Source: Gymnothorax reevesii (taxonomy: Eukaryota > Chordata > Actinopteri > Anguilliformes > Muraenidae). From it: a stretch of DNA of 64,000 nucleotides. Each line of letters starts with the position of its first letter. Position 1 is the first letter of the stretch. The stretch covers positions 28,537,719-28,601,718 of the forward strand of contig CM056577.1 of NCBI GenBank assembly GCA_029721435.1, written 5' to 3'. Below the pieces are notes generated by a model. It searched no databases and was not told the DNA's origin. It was given only the letters and a program-made list of their open reading frames with translations. A program made the position numbers and the translations under genes. Below are positions 12,003 through 23,339 of the stretch, piece by piece.

Positions 12003-12503
12003 CTGCCGGACAGCTCACTCAGTTAAAGCATCGCACTGCGAAGCAGAAGTGACTATCACGGCGCGGGTTCGAGCCCCGGTCGTACCAACCGGCAGTGGTC
12101 GGCAGTTTCTTCATCGCAGCGCACAGTTCACCATTGCGCTACAGGGATGCAAATTGGGAAGGGACTGCCGGGAAGGGCAATGTACAAATGGTAGCTTTGT
12201 TCATAGCTTGAGCGCCTCCTGTTGGCCGGTCAAGAAGATTCTAAGCTTGTTCAAGTCCAAGTATCCTCCGCCCTTATTCTGAACTTGCGAGGATTCAACC
12301 AATGAGTGTAAAGAATCAGTGGCTGACAGGCATGTGCTTCGGAGGAGAGCCGCGAACTGTCTTCACTCTCCTGAACTGGCAGCAGAAGGTGACACATGAG
12401 CAAGCCTTGTGCACTGTTCCCCAACTGGGCATTCCAGATTCGGGTGGCATTGGAGATGCCAAATTTAGTTTTTATAAAAAAAAAATAATAATAAAAAAAA
12501 AAT
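12003..12503 (+). mobile_element. tRNA-derived SINE
   Basis: The head resembles a tRNA with an A-box-like AGCTCACTCAGTT and a B box GGTTCGAGCCC near 12066. A roughly 400-bp unrelated body follows, then a tail of A runs and ATAATAAT ending near 12503. The tRNA-like head has no intact acceptor stem and is fused to a body, so it is a retroposon and not a functional tRNA. Plus orientation, antisense to tmx3. Confidence 0.75.
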
Positions 12504-13369
12504 CACTATACAAAATCAACCACAACTACAACACAGCCAGAAATGTCATCTTACCTCGTAATTTAATCCCCTAATGACATTGTATACATACAATATTGAA
12601 ATGCTTGGTAGGATTTAATTCATTTATTTATTTTCATTTGCAGTGAGGTATAACCGCGGTTAGTTTAGTTCACTTGGTCAATGCGCAGTATAACCGAAGA
12701 AGAAAATGTGCTCTGTAGCTCAGGAATGACAAATAAAATGCGCAACTGAAAATGTATAAATGACGCATATCATTTTAAAGTGCACATCAGCAGACATTAT
12801 AACAAAGCGCCGCCGTAGCATATTAAAATCATCCGTCAACAGTTCAATCGGCTCATTACATCCAATCGAAAGAACAATTACCCCAGTTCTGCTGCCGTGA
12901 ACACAGCGTAGTGGGAGCGCGCATCGCTTGCGGTCGTTTATGATGCATATGCTCGCCCGGGTGAGGATTTAAACCAGCAAGCACCACGCTCGGCTACACA
13001 AGATGGACCAAAATCCTGTCAGTGCCAGTAAAATATTATGTCAATAACGCAAATGCAAATGCCCGCTAGCGAGCCAAATGACAGGCCGATTCAGCATCCT
13101 TAGCACGCTGTAGACTCTTTCCCCGAAAGGAAAGCCCTGTGGAGATTGTACACATCCTAAAGCAGAGACTATTAAAGCGTCGGGTCCTCCAGGGCCAACG
13201 ACTACTGGCTCTCTGCCTTCGCTTCATCTAGGAGTCAGACATGAAGATGTACTGGACAGTCAGTGGCGGAAATTTTTCAGTCAATTAGACGAGAGAAAAA
13301 AAGGCCATGGCTGGATTTGGATTAGAGGGTCAGATTTGACGACATTATGGCACTAGTGTCCCATACTGT

Positions 13370-13560
13370 TCCAAAGATCTGGTGTGCAACACTTAAGAGT
13401 GTCGGTAAAAGAGGAGGTGATGCAACAGTGGTAAACATGTACCTGCTCCCACTTTTCTGAAATGTGTTGCCGGCATCAAATTCAAAATGAGCAAATATTT
13501 TTCAAACAACACTATAATTTCTCAGTTTAAACATTGATGTTAGGTTTGCGATACTTTCAA
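13370..13560 (+). mobile_element. 3' fragment of a Tc1-like transposon
   Basis: The stretch with GAGGAGGTGATGCAACAGTGG, the CCCACTTTTCTGA type run, and CATCAAATTCAAAATGAGC matches the end of the Tc1 family copy at 57740-57830 (GGGGGTGCTACACCGTGG). Only the C-terminus of the transposase gene and the following spacer remain. Confidence 0.6.
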
Positions 13561-13611
13561 GTAAGCGAAGGGTTTAAATGATTCTGTACCATTTTAAAGT
13601 GTAGGGTTTAA

Positions 13612-13814
13612 CCCCTTTGCACAGAATACAAATAATGCCGATTTTTTCCTGTTATGCACGAACCCATTTAGGCTTTCTAACTCAGTATTTGAATCACAGA
13701 GACTATGGAAAATTATTCCAGTGATGCAAGACATTTGGAAATTCTATTACAGAATTATTTAGGTATTAACTTTCGGAATTTAAAGACGCCGGTGTCAATA
13801 TCTGCGCAGAGGGG
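13612..13814. mobile_element. 203-bp piggyBac-like MITE
   Basis: Begins CCCCTTTGCACAGA and ends TCTGCGCAGAGGGG, 12 of 14 positions inverted-complementary, with TTAA on both sides (13608-13611 and 13815-13818). No coding capacity. Confidence 0.7.
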
Positions 13815-15200
13815 TTAACGGACTCGCAAATCATAGTATTCTGTTTTTATACATTTTGCACAGCATCCCATTATTTTTTTTTAAACAGAATCGTATAACC
13901 CACATCCTGAAACAAAACTGAGAGGCGCGTTCACACTGACTGCAGAGTCGTGGAGCTGCGTCGCTCGCAAACTAGAACTGACAACAGGGTGAGGGGGCTG
14001 CCTCGAGTTTTCAGTCCTATAATCCGTCAAAACCGCACAACCCGCACTGCCAGATGTTCACCGGCGAGGCGGTGGGCCGTCTACACCAATGGTCGATCAG
14101 GGGTCAGAGCCGGGTGGACACACGCGCGATTGCGGTCAGATTCTTTCACTTACCAAAGCAGATCACGAACCAGTGGGCATTTAGATGAATATTTAACGCC
14201 ACCACCAGAGGACTTTCCAGAGGACAAATATACCACCAGTTCAATCTTCTCTGCATCGTGCTTCACCCGATACCATTCTCAACCAATCTCCACCATTTTA
14301 CTGCAAACGTGCAACTGAAATTAAAGATAGCCGTGCAAAGCATGGTAATTCGCCCACACAGTGGTCGTGTCGCTGTTATTTGACTAAAACAAAATCAATA
14401 GGGATCCCCTTCATACCGCCATTGACCAACAAAACATAAATGAAAAAAAGGTAACGAAAAAATGTCATCTGTAGAGTGGGAACAGTAAGCTGTGAACGGA
14501 CCGACAGACAGACGATGGTGATCGACATGCTCGCCAATCCGGTGTAGTGGGCATAAAAAATAAAAATAATAAAATTTTGAATGCACATTTTTAAAACCGA
14601 TTGCCCAGCCCGTACGTTACACTGTCTCCTTCAGGACGACGAACTGGGACCGTCCCCAACTGTGAAAACTCTGTACACTGTGGTGCAGAGATGGTTTCAC
14701 TGCAGCATATACTGTGCAGATCAGGAGATGGCTGAGGGGACAGAGCGATAAAAAGTAGCTCTGGAGAGGTGATCCAACTTCGCTGGAAAGGCCCTTTGGC
14801 AAACGTGCCCTCATTCGGAGCGTCTTTTACGACGGCAGTAAAATGGGGGAGGTAAAGGCAGTTAATTAACCTCGGCTGGCAGCGAGAAGTCATCTTACAA
14901 AGCGTTTTAAACTTTAAACATTGATTTAAACACTTAAGGAGCGGCGGAGCGGAAAAGGCCCGGGCCGCGTGGAGACAGATGGACTGCCAGATCCCGGCCC
15001 ATTTCATCCTAAGTGTGGCGTTCCCTGAAGCAGAGAATATTCTGGAAGATGAAGGAAGAGGGGGATGGGCAGGAGGGGCGATGCTGCTCGGCGAAGGTCC
15101 TGAGAGGATTGATCGGAGCAGCCGGCTGAGGGAGAGCTGGATCTCCGGCCTCCAGAGAGCAATTATACTGCTGCTGTGCCGACCATCACCTGCTGGTACA
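13815..15200. other. tmx3 intron, nothing recognised
   Basis: The open frame at 14591-15262 on the minus strand has no recognisable domain and continues into CA repeat; I do not call it a gene. Confidence 0.45.
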
Positions 15201-15204
15201 CCGA

Positions 15205-15840
15205 CCGCAAACACACACATGCACGCACGCACGCTCAATCGCATACATGTAAACATGAGCACACACTCACAAACTCACATGAGCACACAATCTCAATCAC
15301 ATGTACTTGTACACATGCCAAGGCACAAACTCACCCACACACGTACGCTCAAGTACATGCAGTCGCTCGCATACACTGGTACGCATATGTACACAAACGT
15401 GCATACAAGTACACACACACACACACATTAGCGCAAATGCTCAATCACATACACGCACATATACTGTACATACATGAGCACATAAACTCAACCGTATGCA
15501 CGTGTACACATACGCGCACATACACACTCAATCACATACACGCACATAAACATACACAGGAGCACACAAACTCAATCACGTACATATGAGCATGAGCACA
15601 CACTCACACATACCCACACAGGTACGCATAAGTACACGCACTCACACACGCGCGCGCGCGCGCGCGCGCACACACACACACACACACATGCAGGTAAACA
15701 CACTTTTCCTCACATACACGAGCACACATACACACGGAAAGATACACATGTACACACAAGCACATACTCACAAAAACAGACATGGAGACGCGCACAAATA
15801 TGTACACATAGGCGCACAAACACACACACACACACACACC
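15205..15840. repeat. CA-rich tract with an alternating CG core
   Basis: About 630 bp of CACA-rich, GCATACA-type degenerate repeat. At 15645-15690 it contains about 20 bases of strictly alternating CG joined to CA repeats, a sequence class prone to Z-DNA. A further CA run lies at 16026-16060. Confidence 0.85.
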
Positions 15841-16194
15841 TCTTCCCCTCCCCATAAAGGTTTCTCTCCGTATCAGTCACAGCGAGACACCATTAATCAA
15901 AGGCCACAAAGCCACAGCTGCAGGTCAACCAGGTAATGTCCCAGCATGCATTCCTCTCTCTGCCACCCACATCCTTCCTCTGTGCACCAACAGCGAGGTG
16001 TAGGTTTATCTTCCAGCCAGCCAGCCACACACACACGCACGCACACACACACACACACAAACAGAGAAACAACGCAGCGCTGCACATACTCAACTGTGAC
16101 CTTCAAGCCAGGTTTTCACCGGGCCGCTAATGTCGTTAGAGCCATTTTAGAGGTTTTCCTCTAATAGCTTTAAATGGAGGAGGAGGGCACTGAC

Positions 16195-16251
16195 CCCATA
16201 ATAAGGCTGTTGATGTAATCATTTCCATCCATGTGTCCAAACTGGAAGTCC
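16195..16251 (-). CDS. tmx3: tmx3 exon, third thioredoxin-like region
   Basis: A 57-bp exon reading DFQFGHMDGNDYINSLIM plus two bases, nearly identical to human DFQFGHMDGNDYINTLLM. Acceptor CCTGCAG. The donor is GTCAGT, which has C at +3 in place of the usual purine, so it may be a weak splice site. Confidence 0.95.
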
Positions 16252-16356
16252 CTGCAGGAACACAAACCCAGAAAAAAGGTTCCTACCCCTTGACGAGCAA
16301 AACATTACAGAGCACTTGAATAATTTCACAATGACCCATTATAGATACACATACAG

Positions 16357-18470
16357 AGCTGTGAAAAAGTATTTGCTCCTTTCTAAATTCCTTCCACTTT
16401 AGCCTATCTGTCATATTTAAGCTGGATAAACACAAAACGAGGCTTTTAAATGATCATTTCATTAATTGAAGGTAAAGCATTACTCATATCCAATATCGCC
16501 AATGTGAAAAAATAATTACACCCCCAAACCAAATAACTTGTTGTGCCACCACTGACAGCAACAACTGCAATCAATTGTATGCAATAACTGGCAATGAGCA
16601 TTTTATATTGCTGTGGAGGAATGCTGGCCCACTATCCTCAGCGGAATTGTTTTAATTTAGCCATATTGGAAGGTTTTTGAGCATGAGCTGCCTGTTTAAG
16701 GTCATGCACCTCAGCATCTCAAAAGGATTCAAGTTTGGGCTTTGACTAGGCCACTCAAAATCCTTAATTTTGTTTCTTCAAACCCAATCAAGGTGGACTT
16801 GATTGTGTGCTTCAGATCATTGTCCTACTGCATTACTTAACTGCGCTTGAGCTTTCGGTAACAAACTGATGGCTGGACATTCTCCTTCTGGATTTTCTGG
16901 CTGCAAGCAGAATTCATGTTTCCATCTTTGATGACAAGTCTCTGAAGTCCTGAAGCAGCCAAGCAGCCCCAGACCATCACCATGACTGACGGAGTGCTAA
17001 TATATCTTTTTATTGTGGAATGAAAAATTATCTTTATGAAAGAAGTAACGGGACCCATATCTTCCAAAAGGTTCCACTTTAGACTCTTCAACTCACAGAA
17101 AACTTCCCCAAAAGTCTAGGGGGTCATAAAGACATTTTTTGGCAAATGTAAGACGAGTCTTTGCATTCTTTTTGGTCAGTAGTCGATTTAGCCATGCAGC
17201 TTTCCCATGGATTCCATTTTTTTGCACAGTCTCTTTCTTATTATGGTACAACAGACAAATGAGGCCAGCAATTCCTAAGATGTTATTCTGGGTCTTTTTT
17301 GTAACCTCCTAAATAAGTAGTCAATGCGCCCTTGAAGGAAGTTTGGTGTGCCAGCCCGGGAAGGTTCACCTCAGTTCCAGGTTTTCTCAACTTGTAGATA
17401 ATGGCTGTCATTGGGTTCCCTGGAGTCCCAGAGACCTAGAAATGGCTCTATAACCCCTAGATTCCACCGGGAGCATCTTGGCCGAGTTACTGCCGCGACA
17501 CGGTTGCTGGAGTTGATCGTGGCCATTCTAGACAATAGTTGTGATTCCGCCAGCCGGGCCACGGCATATCTCAGCAGCATCACAGAAGCAGCTCTCCGCG
17601 CTGCTCCACCAAGAATACGCGCCGAGTCCGTTTCTGCCGCTGGTGAGCCGCAGTCGCGCTGATCTGAATACAGCAGGGATACGTTTCCCATAGTGACTAT
17701 AGGCAGTCATCGGATCCAACAACGTTAGTATTTGTGCTAATGGGAACCGAACTCCAGATCATGCCAGGCAGGATGAAACTATCAAGGGCAATACGCTTTT
17801 AACTGAAAGAAAGTAGCCACAAATCTTTGATATACAATTCATTTACAAATTACTTTTTAACTTCCTGTCTGTGGTTTTGTTTTAACTAAAGCATGGACAC
17901 ATTGCTTTTTTTAATCTATGACGTTCACAGCTGGACCGTTGCAGGCCACAGCACAACAAAGTCGGAAGTGACATTAAATGCTACAAAAGCAAAAAGAAAC
18001 AACAGAAAGCATTTAAGTTCGTTGCACAAATATCCTGGCTAAAATGATGAAATATGCGAAATCTGAGCAGGTCGATTGTATCAGCTGGCAGGACACTGCG
18101 CTGACGTTTCGCGCTCGGTGGAACATGAAGTCACCTGCAAGACGGAGCAAAATAACGACTCTCATGTTATGCGGCAGATACGCGCCCGGTGGAATCTAGG
18201 GGTAACAATTTCCATACAGATGCGTCAAGGATTTTAATTCTCATCTGTTCTTTTAATTTCTTTTCATGACAGCATCATGTGCTGCATTTCACCTACATAA
18301 TAAGATTGCCAGGCTGGTTCTATTTAAGAGATTTTTAAATCCATTAAGGCTGGCTGTAATCATGCCTGGGTGTGTCCAGCAAAATTGAACCCAATATCAG
18401 TCAAATTTGTCAAATTAATTGATTTAGAAATAAAGAGGGTAATTACTTTTTCACAAAGAGCCAAGCAGGG
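16357..18470 (-). mobile_element. Tc1-like transposon relic, split by a nested element
   Basis: The ends carry AGCTGTGAAAAAGTATTTGC and, inverted, AATTACTTTTTCACAAAGAG, typical of a common fish Tc1-like family. On the minus strand, 16837-17091 reads MVMVWGCLAASG and DGNMNSA, the catalytic-core region of a Tc1 transposase. Frames are broken by stops and shifts. A 749-bp element (17454-18202) is inserted near the 5' part of the transposase gene. Confidence 0.8.
17454..18202. mobile_element. 749-bp element with perfect 18-bp inverted ends, nested in Tc1
   Basis: Both ends are CCCCTAGATTCCACCGGG read inward, a perfect 18-bp terminal inverted repeat. TAA flanks both sides (17451-17453, 18203-18205), as expected for a PIF/Harbinger 3-bp target duplication. 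Tc1 sequence continues on both sides. Its short frames show no transposase, so it is non-autonomous. Confidence 0.75.
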
Positions 18471-21040
18471 TTTTTTCCTTCAATGAATGAAATCATCATT
18501 CAAAAACTACATTTAGGCAGCGTAGGTCATCTTCCTCTAGCATTAGTATTACAGTTGTAGTTTAATGATTTGAAACATTTAAGAATCTAAAAATCAGCAA
18601 AACTAAAAGAAATCAGGACAGGGAGAAATAGCTTCTCACAGCAGTGTACTAATATACTCAGAGCATACACTACACGCAAGAAAAAGCAGTGATGTAAGTA
18701 CACAGCAAATTAAATCAATTTTTGTAACATTTATAGCACAGCTCAACTGCCTTTTCTTTCCGCGCCAGGCGGAACAGATGTCACCATCATCCAACTGACA
18801 GAGAAAAGATGACAGTTTTATGACATTTCATAAAAACGGAACTCTTCTGCCATTTTGCGACAGCTCTTACACAACAGGTGCATGACGTTGTCATGTCAGC
18901 CCTACATTGTGGGGTACAAATGTTACAAAGAAGTGTTATTTTGCATTGTGGAATGGATTATCATTTACTGCCATCTAACCAAAGTTGTGCGCTGTTGCGC
19001 ATTTTCCGACTTGCTTTTACATCCCGAAGCGATGAGCTCATGCGGTTTAAATGTGGTAATAACATGCTACGCTATGATGTTAGGCAAACCCAAAGATTAT
19101 ATCTGATGAGGATATATGGAAACCAGACCCAGGGATATAGCCACTGCACGAATCCTCATGACCACGAACCCCAAATACAGAATACTCGGGCCACATTTGC
19201 TCACACAGACCTTCAGAAACACGCAATAAGAATGTTCTGGAACCTGAGATATTCTAATGCTGATGTCACAAACGCAACTAATAATAGAACGTGACTGAAT
19301 ACTAGAACACTGACTTAGAACTCAGAAAAAAACATACCACAAAAATAAAATCTACTTTTCAAAGGGTTAGTGCACAGGAGCTCTCTGCAGAATCTGTCTC
19401 TTTCGCTCTCCTGTTCCCTCGCTTTCCTTCTCTCGCTGGAGTCACTGTTCCCTTGTTCTTTCCCCCAGCTCCCTCGCAGCGCTTAATCTGTTTTTCATCC
19501 TTCCTCTCTTTTTCTGAAAAGTGCCAGATTTCCTGAAAGATGAGACCTGAGGAAATCTCATTTCCACACTGTAAGCTGGGGGGCGGTGGCAGCGGATGCC
19601 CAGGTGCATTATGGGAAGGGGGAGACAGGGCCTGCGGGGATCCTGGAGTAGCCCCGCCACAGAGCCGAAGCCGCCACTGCGCCACGGGGGAGCATTTAGA
19701 TCAGGCGCTTATCGCCATGGATACGGCCGCGGGAACCGTCTCCCGGCCGTAGCGAGTTCCACCAGCTCGCTAGAACAATTAGGCACCTCTTCACTCGTTA
19801 CGACCCCCTTTAATCACAGAGAGCATAAGATGGACCGTCCAATAACGTCGAGCGCCGGCGGTGATGCGCCGCACTGCGATGAATTTCGATTGCCCCTCTT
19901 TCTCCCTCTCCCCTCCCTCTCTCACGGAGTCTGCAAATCTAAAACGCATTAAAGTCCCTTTAAAAGTGGCGTGGATCTGGTTACGCTTAGAGCCAATATG
20001 TTCCACTGCTGACCCAAAGCCTGTCTACTGAGCAGCTCCAGGCAATTTCACAGTGAGAGAGGATTAGCCCAATGCGAACCCTTCTCTGGGCGAGGAAAGG
20101 AGGGACAGAGGGGGACCCTGTGTTAGAAGAGAAGCAGAATGTGTGCGTTTGTTTGTGTGGATACATGTGAATGGTGTTTGCGTGTCTGTATCAAAGTACA
20201 ACACGTGTAAATGTTTGCAGACATGCGAAAATCCGAAAACGCACCAAGCTCTAGCTGTTGTGCACACGCTTGAGCTTGGCTCAGTGGACTGAACTCCTAC
20301 CATTTCAAAACAAGTGTGTGTACATGTATGGATACATGTGCATTGTGTGTGTATGTGTGTGTGTGTGTGTGTGTGAGCGTAGAATGTGAGTAAATATGAG
20401 CTGACAAACCCTGTGAAGTACCAAGATCTCTGTGCTCTGCGCTCCTCCAAAGTTCAGTTCAGTGGGAGCCCCTCCTGCCACTATAAAACAAGCCTGAGCA
20501 GACCTTCGTTCTCAGGAGTGACACTATTCTTCTACTCTTATGAAATACCATTAATAAAAACAGCACGGGAAACACCGGTGTAATAAATAATATTAATGAA
20601 TTTTTCATGAGGAGCGAAGAAAAGTAGGACAAAGGTAATTCTTGGTAATACACAACCCACTCGGTCAGGTCAATACTTCTGAAATAGCCACGCTTGCAAT
20701 ATACAGCTCGTCAGATCCCAGGAAAAATAAAAATCAATACTGAAACCTACCCACATGATAGAGTATCTAAGTTCGCATTAATTAAGTGGAACTCGGGATT
20801 TTTGTGTCTGGCTATTGTTTTCCCCTCAACAAATAAGCTGCATTCCCAACTGCGAGGGTTTGAATTACCAACCGCATAATTTTCCTCTACTTGGGAAATT
20901 GCACTCTCTTTACGCAGATTATATACATGCGAGTCACCGTCTGTTTCACCTGTATGTTTTGCCACATGGCTTCATGTAACAAGCAGTTTTGCCCAAGGAG
21001 GTCATAACAAAGACCTGCAATGAGCTGAATCAAAACTCAC
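18471..21040. other. tmx3 intron, only a TG microsatellite seen
   Basis: No exon found. A TG run lies at about 20340-20374 with looser TG-rich sequence around it. Nothing else recognised. Confidence 0.45.
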
Positions 21041-21094
21041 CTGCTATAATGGTCCCTGTATTCGGTTGCCAACCTATGAATCATGGACTTGAAA
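21041..21094 (-). CDS. tmx3: tmx3 exon, third thioredoxin-like region
   Basis: A 54-bp exon reading FKSMIHRLATEYRDHYS, flanked by split codons that give serine and arginine. It aligns to human LKSIIQEVARDYRDLFHR with the same length and phase. Acceptor TCTCCGCAG, donor GTGAGT. This is the least conserved exon, but its length and phase fit exactly between the neighbouring exons. Confidence 0.9.
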
Positions 21095-21629
21095 CTGCGG
21101 AGAGAAAGTTGGAATTCAGGGGAGGAATAATAACAGTCATGAAATATACACCAGGGGCGTCTTGGGTGACTGCGGTACACGCAGACTTCAATCTGCAGAT
21201 CATTTTGCCTTGAAAATACGGTGAGTGAACTCCTTCTCCAGTCAATGGCACGAATGAATCACTTGCGTAGAATCAAACCAAAAACCACACAGTGGCCCAC
21301 CGAGCCTGCAGTTCAACGCCCCTGATCAATGCCTATGGTGCTCAGTCATGTCCCACGGAAGGCACAGAGTCCCAGGTAACCACACAAACATGACAAGCTT
21401 TCATTATGCCAATCCTGTGCATTTTTAGCACGAGCCTACAGCTATGGCTCATTCACAAAGACTTAAGACAAGCAGTTGCAATACGGTAATTGTGCCAAAT
21501 CTTACGTCATGCAAAGCTGCGAGTACACAAGTTTTCATTCTAACCAATCACTGCATGGTTAGATTTCTCTTAAACTTCGACCATTGAGAAAAGAACAGAG
21601 TAGTATTTTCCGCACACAGGAGCGCGAGG

Positions 21630-21978
21630 ATGTGGCACAGTGACGCAGCGGGTAGCACAGCTGTCCCGTAGCCAGAGTGTAAGAGGTCCAGCCTGCCCAG
21701 AGCCTTACTGTATAACATTTTCCTGCTTTCCCCACGACTGTGAGGGTGTCCTCCGCAGTCCAAGCCCATGCATGTTAGGCTAATTGGGGAATCTAAACTG
21801 AGCGTCATTATGAGGGTGCGGGCGAACGGCGCGTGTGCCCAGAGTTGGGTTGGCGAACTGCCCCGGGTGCGGTCCCGCCTCTCGCACGTTAGATTCTTGG
21901 ATCAGCTCCAGCCTAACACACTTATGAGCGCAAGAGCAGATCCCATCCAGGACAGTAAAATTAAACTTAGATTAAAGC
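21630..21978 (+). mobile_element. tRNA-derived fish SINE, abutting a tmx3 donor
   Basis: The head GTGGCACAGTGACGCAGCGG matches the tRNA-like start of the widespread teleost SINE class. The body has the usual CCGCAGTCCAAGCCCATGCA and GGCTAATTGGGGAATCTAAA segments, then GGCGAACTGCCCCGGGTGCG and CAGCTCC. The tail AGTAAAATTAAACTTAGATT ends about 10 bases from the donor of tmx3 exon 21985-22042. Diverged, so an old insertion. Confidence 0.8.
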
Positions 21979-21984
21979 GCGTAC

Positions 21985-22042
21985 CTGGTGCCTTCTTCTG
22001 AAGGAGCCTTCTCATCAACAATTGCTATGGCCACCAATTTCC
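21985..22042 (-). CDS. tmx3: tmx3 exon, third thioredoxin-like region
   Basis: A 58-bp exon reading GKLVAIAIVDEKAPSEEGT plus two bases of the next codon. It matches human GKLVALAVIDEKN, but carries an acidic PSEEG where human has TSVEH. Acceptor CTCTTCGCAG, donor GTACGC. The tail of an antisense SINE ends only a few bases beyond the donor. Confidence 0.93.
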
Positions 22043-22315
22043 CTGCGAAGAGAGAGAGAGAATTAGGTTACTACACTCTGCCGAATATTGCACTGTATAA
22101 TTACAGGCAATATGTACACAACTTGATGAAAAAAAATCTCTTTTTCTAAGGAGAGCAGTGGTTTTTTTTTTTTTGCCCTTTATTTTCAAAATGAAGTCAG
22201 TACAAACCGGGGCCAGTCTCCCACTGCAATGAATCAACGCCCATCACAGCCACAGTCCGCCCTCTAGTGGGCATGTTGCAGAACAGCATTCCAGATCCTG
22301 CAGTAAATCTCCAGT

Positions 22316-22899
22316 CACTACTAGCACCGAAAAGCCGAGAAAGTGCACCTTTTTCCAAGAAATTCTGACAAAAACTTAGAATACACCGAGGTTTACTGAA
22401 GATTTGAGACCCACTCGGTAAACCCCGGGAAAATTTCCTGAAGTCTGTCCGGTTTACTTAAGTTTGGACGACACCTCGATGTTCACTTTCTCTCAAGGTG
22501 CCCTCTTTTAAAAATTACAGTGTATCTGACTTGTTTGTGAATTGGTGCTTTTGCAGATTGAATATGATCTGAGTACTGAGACATGTGTTTTTGTTGTTCA
22601 TAATATAATGGCGGTGGTCTGCCCTTTGCCAGTTCCTGTATGCAGCACAGACACAGTGGGCTGAACTACAGTACTGACCATTCCAAAGTTCCCACAAAAT
22701 TCTGCAAATATCCATATTTTTTCATACATCATACATGAAATACATTCATACATGAAAATTTTTCGGTCTAACTCGGGAAAATTTTTCCAAGGTTAACAGA
22801 GTTGGCCTCAAATCCTCCGTAAACCTCCGTGTATTTTAAGTTTTTGTGGGAATTTCTCGGAAAAAGGTGCACTTTCTCGGCTTTTAGGTGCTAGTAGTG
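22316..22899. mobile_element. 584-bp element with inverted repeats of about 150 bp
   Basis: The left arm from 22316 (CACTACTAGCACCGAAAAGC, then CGAGAAAGTGCACC) is repeated inverted at the right arm ending 22899, and similarity extends inward for roughly 150 bp (for example CACCGAGGTTTAC against CACGGAGGTTTAC). The unpaired middle has no coding sequence. Probably a foldback-type or MITE DNA transposon. Confidence 0.75.
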
Positions 22900-22943
22900 A
22901 GTCTACACCGAGATGCCAGCACTACACCTTTCATGTAGACCAA

Positions 22944-23339
22944 CCCCTTAAACTCTAATTTCTCCCCTCAAGTTTTACCTTCAGTAGTTTCAAAGCCAGG
23001 AAAAGCTTCTTTTTTTTGTCATATTGTAGAACAATGTCACATATACATTCTGTATCTGCTGGTTACAGCTCTTCACTGAAGCTACATCACACTTATATTG
23101 AGTGAAATATTCAAACCCAAGATGTCATACTTTTATGGCCACCACATTACATCAAATGGAGAATGTCTTAGCCTTGTGCATCATTTTTATACACATTTTC
23201 CAGACATTCACCAGGACATAGCTTGGATCATGGGAAACATTGGGATCAATAGAATTAATAAAAGCCCAGAAGTTCTATGGGTTTGAATACAGCAGCTGCA
23301 TCCAACGGAACCAGACATGGGTCAGTAGATTAATCGGGG
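22944..23339. mobile_element. Diverged DNA element, copy 1 of a pair
   Basis: Begins CCCCTTAAACTCT and ends near CGGGG. Internal matches to 29851-30220 include the paired tracts ATGTCATACTTTTATGGCCA and ACGTCACTTTTTTATGGCCA, and GGATCATGGGAAACATT against GGATCGTTGGAAACATT. The flanks (CCAA, TTGG) may be decayed TTAA. Confidence 0.5.

Noticed and set aside
12003..12090. Functional tRNA gene
   Set aside because: A and B boxes are present but the acceptor stem is not, and the sequence is fused to a SINE body with an A-rich tail.
14591..15262. 223-codon minus-strand ORF
   Set aside because: No recognisable domain, no splice structure, and its upstream part is CA-repeat sequence.
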